45,922 nucleotides of DNA from an uncultured Thiohalocapsa sp. (GCF_913062725.1 NZ_CAJXWY010000033.1:1-45922), one strand, 5' to 3'; counted from the first letter of the stretch, positions 7,781 through 16,005 are shown. Notes: generated by a model not told the origin, from the sequence alone. A program made the numbers and translations.

Positions 7781-8422
7781 ATGCCGTCCGGCACCGTGCT
7801 GGAGCTGGCGGGCCTGATCGCCGGCTGGCGCCGGCCCGTGGTGGGTCCGGTATCGTTGGCGCTGGCGCGCGGTGACGTGGTTGGTGTTTGGGGTGCCAAC
7901 GGCAGCGGCAAGTCCACGCTGCTCGCGGCCGTGGCCGGGCAGGCGCGCCGCTTCGACGGGCGCCTGCGGCTGGCGCCCGGCGTCGGCCTCGCGGTGCAGC
8001 CGCAGGCGCCGGTTCGGCTCGACCCGCTGCCGGTGACGGGCCGGGAGCTCCTCGCCGTCGCCGGCGCCGACCCGAACGCCTGCGACCTGCCCGCGACATT
8101 GGCGGCGCTTCTGCCGCAGCGCCTCGACCGCATCAGCGGCGGCCAGCACCAGCTGCTTTGTGTCTGGGCGGCGCTCGCCGGCACCGCAGACCTGGTGCTG
8201 CTGGACGAGCCCACCAACAACCTGGATCCGACCCATACCGCCGTGCTGGCCGACATGCTCGCCGAACGGCGCGCCGACCGCGCGGTGCTGCTGGTGAGCC
8301 ACGAGCGCGCCTTCCTGCAGGCCCATTGCGGCCGCATCCTGGCCCTGGACGCCGCCGGCGCGCTAGCAACGGACCACAGGCCAGCACCGCCGCCGACGGC
8401 AGACGATACCGCATGGACCTGA
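7781..8422 (+). CDS. znuC: ZnuC-like zinc ABC transporter ATPase
   Basis: 213 residues from ATG 7781. Walker A GANGSGKST (38-46), signature ISGGQHQLL, Walker B LVLLDEPTNNLD and the switch His in LLVSHER are all present. It hydrolyses ATP to drive ZnuB. The frame is open back to a TTG at 7700, inside znuA, and there is a GTG at 7748. ATG 7781 is chosen because the ABC domain begins at once after it, but no clear Shine-Dalgarno sequence supports any of these starts. The gene is short for a ZnuC and lacks a His-rich C-terminus. It overlaps znuB by 10 bases. Confidence 0.82.
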   Translation: MPSGTVLELAGLIAGWRRPVVGPVSLALARGDVVGVWGANGSGKSTLLAAVAGQARRFDGRLRLAPGVGLAVQPQAPVRLDPLPVTGRELLAVAGADPNACDLPATLAALLPQRLDRISGGQHQLLCVWAALAGTADLVLLDEPTNNLDPTHTAVLADMLAERRADRAVLLVSHERAFLQAHCGRILALDAAGALATDHRPAPPPTADDTAWT

Positions 8423-9231
8423 GTACACTCGCCGACCCGCTCTTCCGCCTGCCCTTCGCGGTGGGCCTGCTGCTGGCGGTGGTCCTGCCGCTGCTGGGGG
8501 CTCTGCTGATGCTGCGGGACGAATGGCTGGCGGCGCTGGGTTACGCCCACCTGGCCGCGGCGGGGGCTCTGCTCGGGCTCGCCGCGGGCCTGCCTGCCGT
8601 GGTGGGCGGGCTCGCGGCGGCGGCCGGCGGCGGCGCTGTCAAGGGGGCGGGCGGCGGCCGCGGCAATGCCGTCTACGGCTTCATGATCCTCGGCGGCTGG
8701 GCCGCGCTGCTGCTCATCGGCGCCAACACGGCCCTGGGCGAGCAGCTGGGTCATGCCCTCGTCGAGGGCCAGCTCTACTTCGCCGGCCCCGTCGATCTGG
8801 CGGCGGCGCTGGCGCTGGCGCTAACGGCGGCCGTCGCACTGCCCTGGCTGATCCCGCGCCTATTGCGCGCCCGCCTGCTGCCGCAGCACGACACGGCCAA
8901 TCGCTTGCCGGCCCGGCGCTGGCACCTGGGCTTCGATCTGCTGGCGGCCGCGGGCATGGCGGCGGGCACCGCCAGCATGGGGCTCATGGGTGCCTTCGCG
9001 CTGGTGCTGGTGCCCGCCTGGATCAGCTTTCGCGTCGCGGCGAGCTGGCGCTGGAGCCTGATGTGGTGCGCGGTGGTCGGCGCGCTCGGCTATGTCGTCG
9101 CTTTCGGGGCCGCGCTGGTGCTGGATCAACCCTTCTCGCCGGTGCTCGTGGCGGTATTGTTGGCCGCCGCCGCAGGTGTCGCCGCCCAACCCGGCGGCCC
9201 GCGCCCACGGCGCGAGACACCCGCCCCTTGA
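8413..9231 (+). CDS. znuB: ZnuB-like zinc ABC transporter permease
   Basis: 272 residues with about eight hydrophobic segments (for example VGLLLAVVLPLLGALLMLR, AVYGFMILGGWAALLLIG, LALALALTAAVALPWLI). The motif region HLGFDLLAAAGMAAG and MGAFALVLVPA corresponds to the conserved part of ABC-3 (ZnuB/TroC/MntB) permeases, where MG-ALV-LP is usual. ATG 8413 overlaps the znuC stop, so the two are translationally coupled. A longer ORF in the same frame begins within znuC and is an artefact. The Gly/Ala-rich region near residues 66-80 is unusually simple in composition. Confidence 0.82.
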   Translation: MDLSTLADPLFRLPFAVGLLLAVVLPLLGALLMLRDEWLAALGYAHLAAAGALLGLAAGLPAVVGGLAAAAGGGAVKGAGGGRGNAVYGFMILGGWAALLLIGANTALGEQLGHALVEGQLYFAGPVDLAAALALALTAAVALPWLIPRLLRARLLPQHDTANRLPARRWHLGFDLLAAAGMAAGTASMGLMGAFALVLVPAWISFRVAASWRWSLMWCAVVGALGYVVAFGAALVLDQPFSPVLVAVLLAAAAGVAAQPGGPRPRRETPAP

Positions 9232-9261
9232 GCCAACCGTGACAACGGAGATCGCCAGACC

Positions 9262-9705
9262 ATGACCTCACAGACCTTGCGCATCCGCGGCCTACTGCTT
9301 CTGCTGGCCGCAGCCTTGATGCTCGCCTCCGCCACCGTCGGCGCCGCCGACGCGGAAGCCGACGCCGCACCACTGTTCATCAACCTGATCACCGATGATC
9401 CGCATCGGGCGCACATGGCCCTGAGCTTCGGCCAAAAGCAGCTGGCGCTCGGGCATCCGCTGACGGTATTCCTGAATGACCGTGGCGTGCTCATCGCGGC
9501 CAAGCAGGGCGCCGAGCGTTTCGGGCTGCACCAGGAGATCATCGCCGAGCTGCTCACCGCCGGCGCCAAGGTGATTGTCTGCCCCATGTGCATGCAGCAT
9601 TACGGCGTCGCCGAGGCGGATCTGCTGGACGGGCTGGCCGTGGGCAATCCCAAGCTCACCGGCGGCGCACTCTTCGCACCCGATACGCGCACCCTCACCT
9701 GGTGA
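9262..9705 (+). CDS. Periplasmic DsrE-family protein
   Basis: 147 residues. A Sec signal peptide (hydrophobic 10-24, cleavage near VGAADA, about 28) precedes a DsrE/DsrF-like alpha/beta domain (FINLITDDPHRAHMALSFGQ, HPLTVFLNDRGV). The motif VIVCPMCMQHYGV gives Cys107 and Cys110 in the position where DsrE-type proteins place reactive or metal-binding cysteines. It lies 30 bases after znuB on the same strand and is probably the last gene of the zinc operon. Exported DsrE-like proteins are common in sulfur oxidisers. A role in sulfur-carrier or thiol/metal chemistry is plausible but unproven. Confidence 0.72.
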   Translation: MTSQTLRIRGLLLLLAAALMLASATVGAADAEADAAPLFINLITDDPHRAHMALSFGQKQLALGHPLTVFLNDRGVLIAAKQGAERFGLHQEIIAELLTAGAKVIVCPMCMQHYGVAEADLLDGLAVGNPKLTGGALFAPDTRTLTW

Positions 9706-9836
9706 GTCTGAGCTGCGAGTACAGTCGCCCGGCGCCGCTGCGGAGACTGCAAGCCCGCGGCGGTATCGCCGGCCCCTTGCAGCACCCGGGCGGCGTCTCT
9801 AGCATGCGCCGCTGACCCGCCACCCGAGGTAGCCCC

Positions 9837-10730
9837 ATGCCCTTCGACCCGACCCAGGCACCCGTCGTCTTCGGCGAGGCGCTGTTCGATTGTTTCCCCG
9901 ACGGCAGCGAGGTGCTCGGCGGCGCACCGTTCAATGTCGCCTGGCACTTGCGCGCCTTCGGTGCGGCGCCGGTCTTCGTCAGCCGTGTGGGCGCAGACGC
10001 CTTCGGCGCCCGTATCGAGACGGCCATGCGGCAGCTCGGCATGACCACCGTCGGTCTGCAGCGCGATGCCGCGCACGCCACGGGGACTGTTCAGGTCAAG
10101 CTCGAGGCCGGGGAGCCCAGCTACGACATCGTCGCCGGCAGCGCCTACGACTTCATCGATGCCGACGCGCTGCCGCCGCCGCCGCTCGGCGGGCTGCTCT
10201 ACCACGGCACCCTGGCGCTGCGGAGCACCGACTCCGCGGCGGCGCTGGCGGGCTTGCGCGCCCACACCGATGCGGTGTTCCTGGATGTCAATCTGCGCCC
10301 GCCCTGGTGGTCCGCTGAGCAGGTGCGGGCCTTGCTGGACGGCGCGCGCTGGGTGAAGCTGAACGCCGATGAGCTGGCGTTGCTCGCACCCGCGGGCGAC
10401 AGTCCGGAATCCCATGCCGAAGCGCTGATGGAGCGGCACGACCTCGCGCGAGTCTACGGCACCCTGGGGGCGGCCGGTGCCTTTGCGCTCACCGCCGGGG
10501 GTCTCCTGGAGCGGGTCAGCCCCAGGGCCGGCATCGAGGTGGTGGACGCGGTGGGTGCCGGTGATGGCTTCGCGGCCGTGCTCATCCTGGGGCTGCTGCG
10601 GGGCTGGGCCTTGGGCGAGACCCTGGAGCGCGCCCAGCATTTCGCATCCGCCATCGTCGCCCGCCGCGGCGCCACCATTGCTGATCCCGACTTTTACGCC
10701 GGCTTCACGGAGCTTTGGGGCACGGCTTAG
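9837..10730 (+). CDS. PfkB-family sugar kinase (fructokinase-like)
   Basis: 297 residues. The N-terminus FGEALFDCFPDGSEVLGGAP and the PFNVAWHLRAFG segment are the sugar-binding part typical of fructokinases. The C-terminal signature VDAVGAGDGFAAVLILG (236-252) holds the catalytic base D243 and the anion hole. It phosphorylates a ketose or pentose with ATP, most likely fructose by the GE-LFD and GGAPFN motifs. It stands alone: 131 bases after the DsrE-like gene and convergent with the Nudix gene. ATG 9837 fits the usual family start; GAGGTA lies about 7 bases before it. Confidence 0.8.
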   Translation: MPFDPTQAPVVFGEALFDCFPDGSEVLGGAPFNVAWHLRAFGAAPVFVSRVGADAFGARIETAMRQLGMTTVGLQRDAAHATGTVQVKLEAGEPSYDIVAGSAYDFIDADALPPPPLGGLLYHGTLALRSTDSAAALAGLRAHTDAVFLDVNLRPPWWSAEQVRALLDGARWVKLNADELALLAPAGDSPESHAEALMERHDLARVYGTLGAAGAFALTAGGLLERVSPRAGIEVVDAVGAGDGFAAVLILGLLRGWALGETLERAQHFASAIVARRGATIADPDFYAGFTELWGTA

Positions 10731-10802
10731 CACCGCCTTGCGGGCCGGCTTTGTCGAAGACACCGCGGCGACTGCGGGTGATGGACCGCGCGGCGAATCA
10801 CC

Positions 10803-11390
10803 TCAGCCCGGCTCTGCGGCCTCCGGTGCCCGCGAGCGCAGCAGGGCATCAGCACGGTACAGGCCGACCAGCGTCTTGGCGTCGGTGATGGTGCCATCGC
10901 CGCAGCGGGCCAGCGCATCGCTGAGCGGCAGCCAGTGCACCTCGATCACCTCGTCCGCCTCATGGCCCAAGTCCACCTCGCTGAGGCCGCGGGCCAGGAA
11001 CAGATGAATGACCTCGGCGAAGACACCGGGCGAGGAGTGCATGCGCCCGAGCCCCGTCCAGCTCGCCGCCACCAGTCCAGCCTCTTCCGCCAGCTCGCGC
11101 TCGGCGGTGGCCGCCGGCGGCTCGCCCACATCGATCTTGCCCGCCGGTAATTCCCACAACCAGCCACCGGCCACGTGCCGGTACTGGCGCAGTAGGCAGA
11201 CCCGATTGCGGTCATCGATGGCCACGGCCGCCGCACCGCCGGGATGGCGGATGACTTCCAGCTCGACATCGCGGCCGGTGGGCAGGCGCACCCGCTCCAA
11301 GCCGACATCCACGATTTTGCCCTGGAACACCGTACGGCGCTCATCGTCTGCGGCGAGATCGGCGGTGACTGGTGTATCGATGGGCGCCAT
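10803..11390 (-). CDS. Nudix hydrolase, ADP-ribose pyrophosphatase-like
   Basis: 195 residues. The Nudix box runs from G84 as GKIDVGEPPAATAERELAEE, continued by AGL (E90, R98, E99, E102, E103), and the ADP-ribose pyrophosphatase-like elements LRQYRH and WELPAGKI are present. It would hydrolyse ADP-ribose or related nucleoside diphosphates to AMP and a phosphate ester. ATG 11390 is chosen over ATG 11438 and 11396 because CAGGAG lies six bases upstream and the extra N-terminus is not conserved-looking. It follows the MBL-fold gene on the minus strand with a short gap and is probably cotranscribed. Confidence 0.82.
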   Translation of the reverse strand: MAPIDTPVTADLAADDERRTVFQGKIVDVGLERVRLPTGRDVELEVIRHPGGAAAVAIDDRNRVCLLRQYRHVAGGWLWELPAGKIDVGEPPAATAERELAEEAGLVAASWTGLGRMHSSPGVFAEVIHLFLARGLSEVDLGHEADEVIEVHWLPLSDALARCGDGTITDAKTLVGLYRADALLRSRAPEAAEPG

Positions 11391-11447
11391 GGGCATCTCC
11401 TGCGTGCCGTGGAAGACGCGTGCGAGTCGGTGCGCCATGCTACCAGC

Positions 11448-12263
11448 CTACGGCGTCTGGCAAAGGCGCGGTTGGGGTGGCGCCGGCGTGGTCTCGGGTG
11501 GGTCGTCGATGACTGCGCCCACGCACTGAGGACGATGGTCCAATGCGAAGCGCTCGCCGGGTCGGGCGACGCGCAGGCCTTGGCCGGCGAGCTGATGACC
11601 AGCGTCCGGTGACTCGTAATGATAGAGCACCATACGGGCGATTTGCTCTGGCTTATACTCGCGTCGCAGATCATCGAGCCCGGTGTGGGACGGGTTGCCG
11701 TGCAAGGCACAGTCATGAAAGATCCATTCCCCGCGGGCGGCGTGGCGGTTCAGGATCTCGGGAATGGGGCGGGTATCGCCACTGTAAAGAAAGCGTCCCT
11801 CCAACGCGAGCCCGAATGCCGACAGGTGCTGGTGGTGGCGCACCGGGAACACCGTGAGCTGCAGCTGATGGTGCCAGAAACACTCCGAGACCGGCACCAG
11901 CTGGAACACGTCCCAAAAGTTGCTGCCCCCTTCGGCGAGCAAGTTCGGATAGTCCGCCAGGCGGCGCTGCAGCGTCGGGATCAGCGCCACCGGCACGTAC
12001 AGCTTGACCGGCACAGCCGCAGGTCCGGTGGCGAGCTTGTAGTAAAGACCTTCGAGACCACCGATGTGATCGAGGTGCGCATGGGTGATGAACACCGCAG
12101 GCGGCAGCTGCGGGTAGGCCGCAACGAAGGCGTCGAGCGTCGCCGGGCCGCAGTCGATGAGCAGCACCGGCGCGCCGTCCGTTTCCAGCACAGCGGCGGA
12201 AGAGCCGAGGGAGAGGGCGCGGGCATTACCCACACCGAGAAAACGTAGTGCGAGCTCCATCAT
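11448..12263 (-). CDS. Metallo-beta-lactamase-fold hydrolase (ribonuclease Z-like)
   Basis: 271 residues. The metal-binding motif THAHLDHIGG (H61, H63, D65, H66) follows LLIDCGPATLDAF. Further likely ligands are in YSGDTRP (Asp) and FHDCAL, and a late His lies in LYHYESPD. The fold matches the RNase Z/ElaC-like or phosphodiesterase branch of the superfamily. No long exosite is evident, so tRNA 3' processing is not certain. It is the first gene of a two-gene minus-strand unit with the Nudix hydrolase. Confidence 0.75.
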   Translation of the reverse strand: MMELALRFLGVGNARALSLGSSAAVLETDGAPVLLIDCGPATLDAFVAAYPQLPPAVFITHAHLDHIGGLEGLYYKLATGPAAVPVKLYVPVALIPTLQRRLADYPNLLAEGGSNFWDVFQLVPVSECFWHHQLQLTVFPVRHHQHLSAFGLALEGRFLYSGDTRPIPEILNRHAARGEWIFHDCALHGNPSHTGLDDLRREYKPEQIARMVLYHYESPDAGHQLAGQGLRVARPGERFALDHRPQCVGAVIDDPPETTPAPPQPRLCQTP

Positions 12264-12917
12264 GGATTCAAACTGCTTGCGGCGCGGGCCGCGGTTGTCC
12301 GCATCGGTGGCGCCTCGCCCCCGGCGGGGCGCAGGGCGCGGGCGACGGCAGCGGTGCCCGGATGCGGAGACACCTGTCGCCGATGCATTTTCGGTTGTCG
12401 CGGATCATTGGCGCCCGCCGGGGAACGCCGGGCAAACGCCGTAGCAGGCTCGCGGGTGCCTGCCGGCGGTCGCGGGACACCGCCGCCGGCACCAGGACAT
12501 TGCCATGCATCCAGCAGAGATGGGGGCGACTACCGTGCTTTAACCGATGCCCAGCGCCGAGATCACCAGGGCGCACGTGACTGTCCGTTCGACAGGCAGA
12601 TGCCTCGGGCTGCGGACGGCCGCCGATGCGCTGGCATGCCCCACGCCAGTTGGCGCCGCACGATTGATCTGCCGCAGATCGTTCTCGACACGGCACACCG
12701 GTAGCGCTCATCATGGCGCTGCCGCCAGCATCTGCCCGTCGCATCCGGGTTTGCGGCGTTTGCGGCGTTTGCGGGCCCGAGCGTTGCTGCCGGATATCGA
12801 TCGACGCCAGGCGTATTACCGTGGCACAGGATGGCACCATCGGTTCGCGCCCGTCATCGTCCGGAACCGCATCGCGGCTCTCTCATCACACCGAACCCTG
12901 CGCCAGGAGCCGATACC
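12264..12917. other. 654-bp region without a clear gene, with short repeats
   Basis: Several overlapping frames are open here but all are Arg/Pro/Cys-rich and none resembles a known family. Visible structure includes a GC-rich imperfect hairpin near 12458-12486 (TGCCGGCGGT against ACCGCCGCCGGCA) and nearly three tandem copies of GTTTGCGGC at 12749-12773. The segment must contain the promoter of the minus-strand MBL gene and that of the small plus-strand gene at 12918, but neither can be placed with confidence. Confidence 0.4.
12749..12773. repeat. Short tandem repeat, unit GTTTGCGGC
   Basis: Two full copies and most of a third (the last ends in GGG instead of GGC). Coverage by any real gene is doubtful, so this is probably a slippage-prone intergenic repeat. 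Confidence 0.6.
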
Positions 12918-13103
12918 GTGTCCGACAGTCACACAAGCCAGCGCGCCTGGCACGGCCTCAGCGAGGACGAGCAAACGCGACTGCGCATCGCCTTCGGCCA
13001 CTACCTGGACCGTCTGCCACCCACATGCTCGCTGCAGACGAAGATCGAGCGCTTTCGCCACTGGCTCGCCGAGCGGGACATCGATTATCCCGACCCCCAT
13101 TGA
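12918..13103 (+). CDS. Small hypothetical protein (61 aa)
   Basis: From GTG 12918, with AGGAG nine bases upstream, this short protein reads like a real coding sequence: balanced composition, amphipathic helices (SEDEQTRLRIAFGHYLDRL and LQTKIERFRHWLAERDI) and an acidic DYPDPH end. No Cys pair, membrane segment or known motif is seen apart from one Cys. The opposite-strand ORF over the same bases is Arg/Val-rich and less protein-like. It lies about 95 bases before phoB on the same strand, but a separate promoter-like region lies between. Function unknown. Confidence 0.55.
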   Translation: MSDSHTSQRAWHGLSEDEQTRLRIAFGHYLDRLPPTCSLQTKIERFRHWLAERDIDYPDPH

Positions 13104-13128
13104 GGCAGCAGGTCTCGCTGGCCGTGGC

Positions 13129-13157
13129 CAGTAACCTATCCGTAACCGCCCGGCAAT
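13129..13157 (+). promoter_or_regulatory. Candidate Pho box before phoB
   Basis: CAGTAAC, CCGTAAC and CGGCAAT occur at exact 11-base intervals (13129, 13140, 13151), each 7 bases with 4-base spacers. Pho boxes bound by PhoB consist of 7-base repeats like CTGTCAT spaced by 4. A TATGGT-like -10 lies about 15 bases beyond. phoB is autoregulated in many bacteria, so position and spacing fit, but the repeats are weak matches to the consensus. Confidence 0.4.
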
Positions 13158-13198
13158 AAAATCTGCAGTCGGTATGGTATCAGCTGGGCGGGAGTGAT

Positions 13199-13879
13199 AT
13201 GGCTACGGTACTCATTGTCGATGACGAGCCCGACATCCGGGAAGTCATCCGGTTCGCGCTGGAAGAGAGCGGCTTTCGCGTGCTCGAGGCCGGGCATGCC
13301 GACGAGGCGCGCAAGCTGCTCGTCGAGCAGCCGGATCTGGTGCTGCTGGACTGGATGCTGCCGGGGCGCTCCGGGCTGGAACTGGCCGAACAGCTCAAGC
13401 AGAGCCCGAAGACACGCAGCATGCCCATCATCATGGTCTCCGCCCGCGGCGAGGAAGAAGATCGTGTCAAAGGCCTGGATACCGGGGCCGATGACTATAT
13501 CACCAAGCCCTTTTCACCGCGGGAGATGGTCGCTCGGGTCAATGCCGTGCTGCGACGCGCCAAGCCCGGCGAAATCGCCGACGAGATCGAGATCGCCGGC
13601 CTGACCATCGACAACGTCAGCCACCGCGTCAGCGCCCACGGTAAGCCCATCGACATCGCCCCCACGGAGTATCGCTTGCTGCACTTCTTTATGACCCATA
13701 CCGATCGCGCCTTCAGCCGCTCGCAGTTGCTGGACCAGGTTTGGGGCGACCGAGTGTATGTGGAGGAGCGCACGGTAGACGTCCATGTGCGACGGCTGCG
13801 CAAGGCGTTGGAGCAGAGCGGACATGAGCATCTGCTGCAAACGGTGCGCGGCGTCGGCTACCGGTTCTCTGGCAAGTGA
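13199..13879 (+). CDS. phoB: Phosphate regulon response regulator PhoB
   Basis: 226 residues. The receiver domain has the acidic pair DDE (8-10), phosphoacceptor D51 in LVLLDWMLP, the switch Ser in IIMVSARG and the Lys in ITKPFSP. The OmpR-type winged-helix domain covers about 130-226 (IAPTEYRLLHFFM, VEERTVDVHVRRLRKAL, VRGVGYRFSG). The sequence LDWMLPGRSGLEL and the EEDRVKGLDTGADDY region are typical of PhoB rather than other OmpR members. ATG 13199 has GGGAG seven bases upstream. It is followed by phoR in the same orientation and probably in one transcript. Confidence 0.92.
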   Translation: MATVLIVDDEPDIREVIRFALEESGFRVLEAGHADEARKLLVEQPDLVLLDWMLPGRSGLELAEQLKQSPKTRSMPIIMVSARGEEEDRVKGLDTGADDYITKPFSPREMVARVNAVLRRAKPGEIADEIEIAGLTIDNVSHRVSAHGKPIDIAPTEYRLLHFFMTHTDRAFSRSQLLDQVWGDRVYVEERTVDVHVRRLRKALEQSGHEHLLQTVRGVGYRFSGK

Positions 13880-13954
13880 CGACGGCGCGCTGTCAGCTGC
13901 TGGCGGCGTCAGACGCTCAGCCATCCAGAGCGCGGGCAGGCTGCGGGGACCGCT

Positions 13955-15298
13955 GTGACCACGCGCTCTGACGCCGTGGGCTTCGAGCTCGCCGTGCTCT
14001 GCGCCGGCGGCGCGCTCGCCGGGCTGCTCCACCTGACGGGGTTACCACTGGCGCAAGCCCTGCTGCTCGTGCTGGCGACCTATCTGCTGCGCCATCTTTA
14101 CCTGCTATGGCGACTCGCACGCCTGATCCAACGCCAGCACCGACTCGTGCCGCCATTCCCGTTCGGGCTTTGGGGCGAGCTCTACCGCACCGTGGGCCGC
14201 TACCAACAACGCTCGCGCAAGAGCCGGAAGCGTCAGCTGCGCTTTCAGCGCCGCTTCCGCGAGGCGGCCAATTCAGTGCCGGACGCCCTCGTCGTGCTGA
14301 GCAAGAGCCAGCGTGTCGAGTGGGCGAACCCCGCCGCTGCAGGCCTGTTGGGCGTCCATTGGCCCGCCCACGAGGGCCGGTGCCTCAGCGAGGTCTGTGC
14401 GCAAAGCGGTCTTGGCGACTATCTGGATGCCGGCGACTATGCGCGCCCGCTCGAGGTTGCCGCCGAGCATGATCAATCCATCATGCTGTCCGTGCGGGTA
14501 GCCCCCTTCGGTGAGCGCAAGCGACAGCGTTTGGTGGTGGGCAGAGACATCACCAAGATCTACCACCTCAACATGATTCGGCGTGATTTCGTGGCCAATG
14601 CCTCCCATGAGCTGCGAACACCGTTAACGGTGATCGCCGGCTTCGTCGAGAATCTCTCGAGATCCGCGTCGACGCCGGACTCGCATAAGCGCCCGTTGTC
14701 GCTCATGGAGCATCAGACCAACCGCATGCGCAGCATCATCGAAGACCTGCTGACGCTCTCGCGACTGGAACTCGAGGATACGGCGCACAACCTGACCCCG
14801 GTGAACATGCCGCAGGAGATCGATCAAGTCGTCGCGGATGCGCGCGCCTTGAGCGCGGGCGACCATCGGATCGTACTCGAGCTCGACCGCGACCTGCTGC
14901 TGATCGGCAACCAATCCGAGCTGCGCAGCGCCATATCGAACCTGGTATTCAACGCCGTCAAGCACACGCCACCGGGCAGCCGGGTGCGGCTCGTCTGGCA
15001 GAGCGACCCAGGTGGCCCCGTGCTCCAGGTCAGCGATGATGGGCCAGGTATTGCCCCTGAGCACATTCCGCGCATTACCGAGCGGTTCTACCGCGTCGAC
15101 AAGGCCCGCTCGCGAGCCTCCGGGGGCACCGGACTCGGCCTCGCCATTGTCAAGCATGTCCTGAGCCACCACGATGCGGTGCTCAGCGTCGCCAGCGCGC
15201 CCGGGTGCGGCGCGACCTTCACCTGCCGATTCCCGCGCGCGAGCGGGCTGTCACGCCAGAGTCGAGCACGACAGGCATCGCCACTGCCGCCACAGTGA
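13955..15298 (+). CDS. phoR: Phosphate regulon sensor kinase PhoR
   Basis: 447 residues. An N-terminal membrane part of one hairpin (about 11-52, no large periplasmic domain) is followed by a basic linker, a PAS domain (about 103-200, NSVPDALVVLSKSQRVEWANPAA), the DHp helix with phospho-His H218 in NASHELRTPL, and an HATPase domain with N box, DDGPGIAPEHI and GGTGLGLAIVKH. This is the PhoR layout, which senses through the Pst/PhoU complex rather than by a periplasmic sensor. GTG 13955 is used, with GGGGA upstream; the gap from phoB is 75 bases. The last 20 residues are basic and low-complexity. Confidence 0.9.
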   Translation: MTTRSDAVGFELAVLCAGGALAGLLHLTGLPLAQALLLVLATYLLRHLYLLWRLARLIQRQHRLVPPFPFGLWGELYRTVGRYQQRSRKSRKRQLRFQRRFREAANSVPDALVVLSKSQRVEWANPAAAGLLGVHWPAHEGRCLSEVCAQSGLGDYLDAGDYARPLEVAAEHDQSIMLSVRVAPFGERKRQRLVVGRDITKIYHLNMIRRDFVANASHELRTPLTVIAGFVENLSRSASTPDSHKRPLSLMEHQTNRMRSIIEDLLTLSRLELEDTAHNLTPVNMPQEIDQVVADARALSAGDHRIVLELDRDLLLIGNQSELRSAISNLVFNAVKHTPPGSRVRLVWQSDPGGPVLQVSDDGPGIAPEHIPRITERFYRVDKARSRASGGTGLGLAIVKHVLSHHDAVLSVASAPGCGATFTCRFPRASGLSRQSRARQASPLPPQ

Positions 15299-15381
15299 CG
15301 CCCGCCGGGATCACCGGGCCACAACAAAGCAGCGGTAACCGCCGGCGCAGGGCGATCACCGCCGGCCCTGTGTGTGTGGCA

Positions 15382-15615
15382 TCAATCAGTGGCTTGGGTG
15401 GGCGACAGGGTCTTGATGGAGAGCGCATGCAGTTCGCCACTGGCGATCTGCGGCTTCACGGTGTCCATCACCATGCGCTGCTTCTTGATGGGGGTCAAAC
15501 CGTCGAAGGCCGTACTGACCACGACGGCTTCGAAATGGGCACCGTCACCGGTGACCGTGACCTCCGCGCCCGGCAGGCCGGCTCGGATAAGGTCTGCAAC
15601 TGCTTCTGGCTCCAT
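15382..15615 (-). CDS. ibaG: IbaG/BolA-family protein
   Basis: 77 residues from ATG 15615: MEPEAVADLIRAGLPGAEVT, then the BolA core GAHFEAVVVSTAFDGLTPIKKQRMV and a C-terminal helix ending ELHALSIKTL. This is the IbaG (YrbA) subgroup by size and by the loop FDG-TPIKKQ. BolA proteins bind [2Fe-2S] clusters with monothiol glutaredoxins and act in iron-sulfur handling and acid or envelope stress. The frame is open to 15690, but the extra residues do not fit the family. In most relatives this gene lies between mlaB and murA; here it is alone, convergent with phoR. Confidence 0.85.
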   Translation of the reverse strand: MEPEAVADLIRAGLPGAEVTVTGDGAHFEAVVVSTAFDGLTPIKKQRMVMDTVKPQIASGELHALSIKTLSPTQATD

Positions 15616-15971
15616 CGAATCGATCTCGCGTTGTCGTTTGGGCAGTGCGGCGCACGCCGTCACCGTCAGAGCCTCAACATGGGGCAACACCGGCGATGCT
15701 CCAACCGAGTGCGGGGGGCAACTTGTCAGACATCGCCGACACGCGTGGCGCTCGCAACGATCGTACGGTCCCTCTGTCCGACGATGACCCGTCGTGCCAG
15801 TTGGGCGTTCGCAGTCGTCGCCGGCTCACCCGTTGGGTGCGGGCCGTGATTCGATCAAGGTCGCGTTGGCACGCGGGGCAGATGCCCGGGTGGCGAGAAA
15901 GGCGTATGCGGACGCTTGGGCAGCCCCCCGGAGCCGCCAGTGGCGCCTCGGGGGCGTGACCGCGGCCGTGA
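15616..15971. other. Intergenic region upstream of ibaG, no gene seen
   Basis: No frame on either strand gives a plausible protein. The part near 15690 holds whatever promoter serves ibaG on the minus strand; no clear -35/-10 pair could be picked. Confidence 0.4.
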
Positions 15972-15996
15972 GCCGCGCCGGCGCGGCCGGCGCGGC
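15972..15996 (-). terminator. Strong perfect hairpin after the H-NS-like gene
   Basis: On the minus strand GCCGCGCCGGC and GCCGGCGCGGC are exact inverted repeats (11-bp stem) around CGC, ten bases past the stop of the H-NS-like gene. There is no T-run after it, so it is either a U-less terminator or an mRNA 3'-end stabiliser. Confidence 0.5.
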
Positions 15997-16005
15997 CTTA
16001 GCCGA

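Noticed and set aside
7888..8412. Very long frame running through znuC into znuB
   Set aside because: It is Arg/Gly-rich in the znuC part, which is fully explained by the ATPase in another frame. The permease proper begins at 8413.
12268..12840. Overlapping frames on both strands in the gap before the small gene
   Set aside because: None has a plausible start, hydropathy pattern or motif, and all are Arg-rich.
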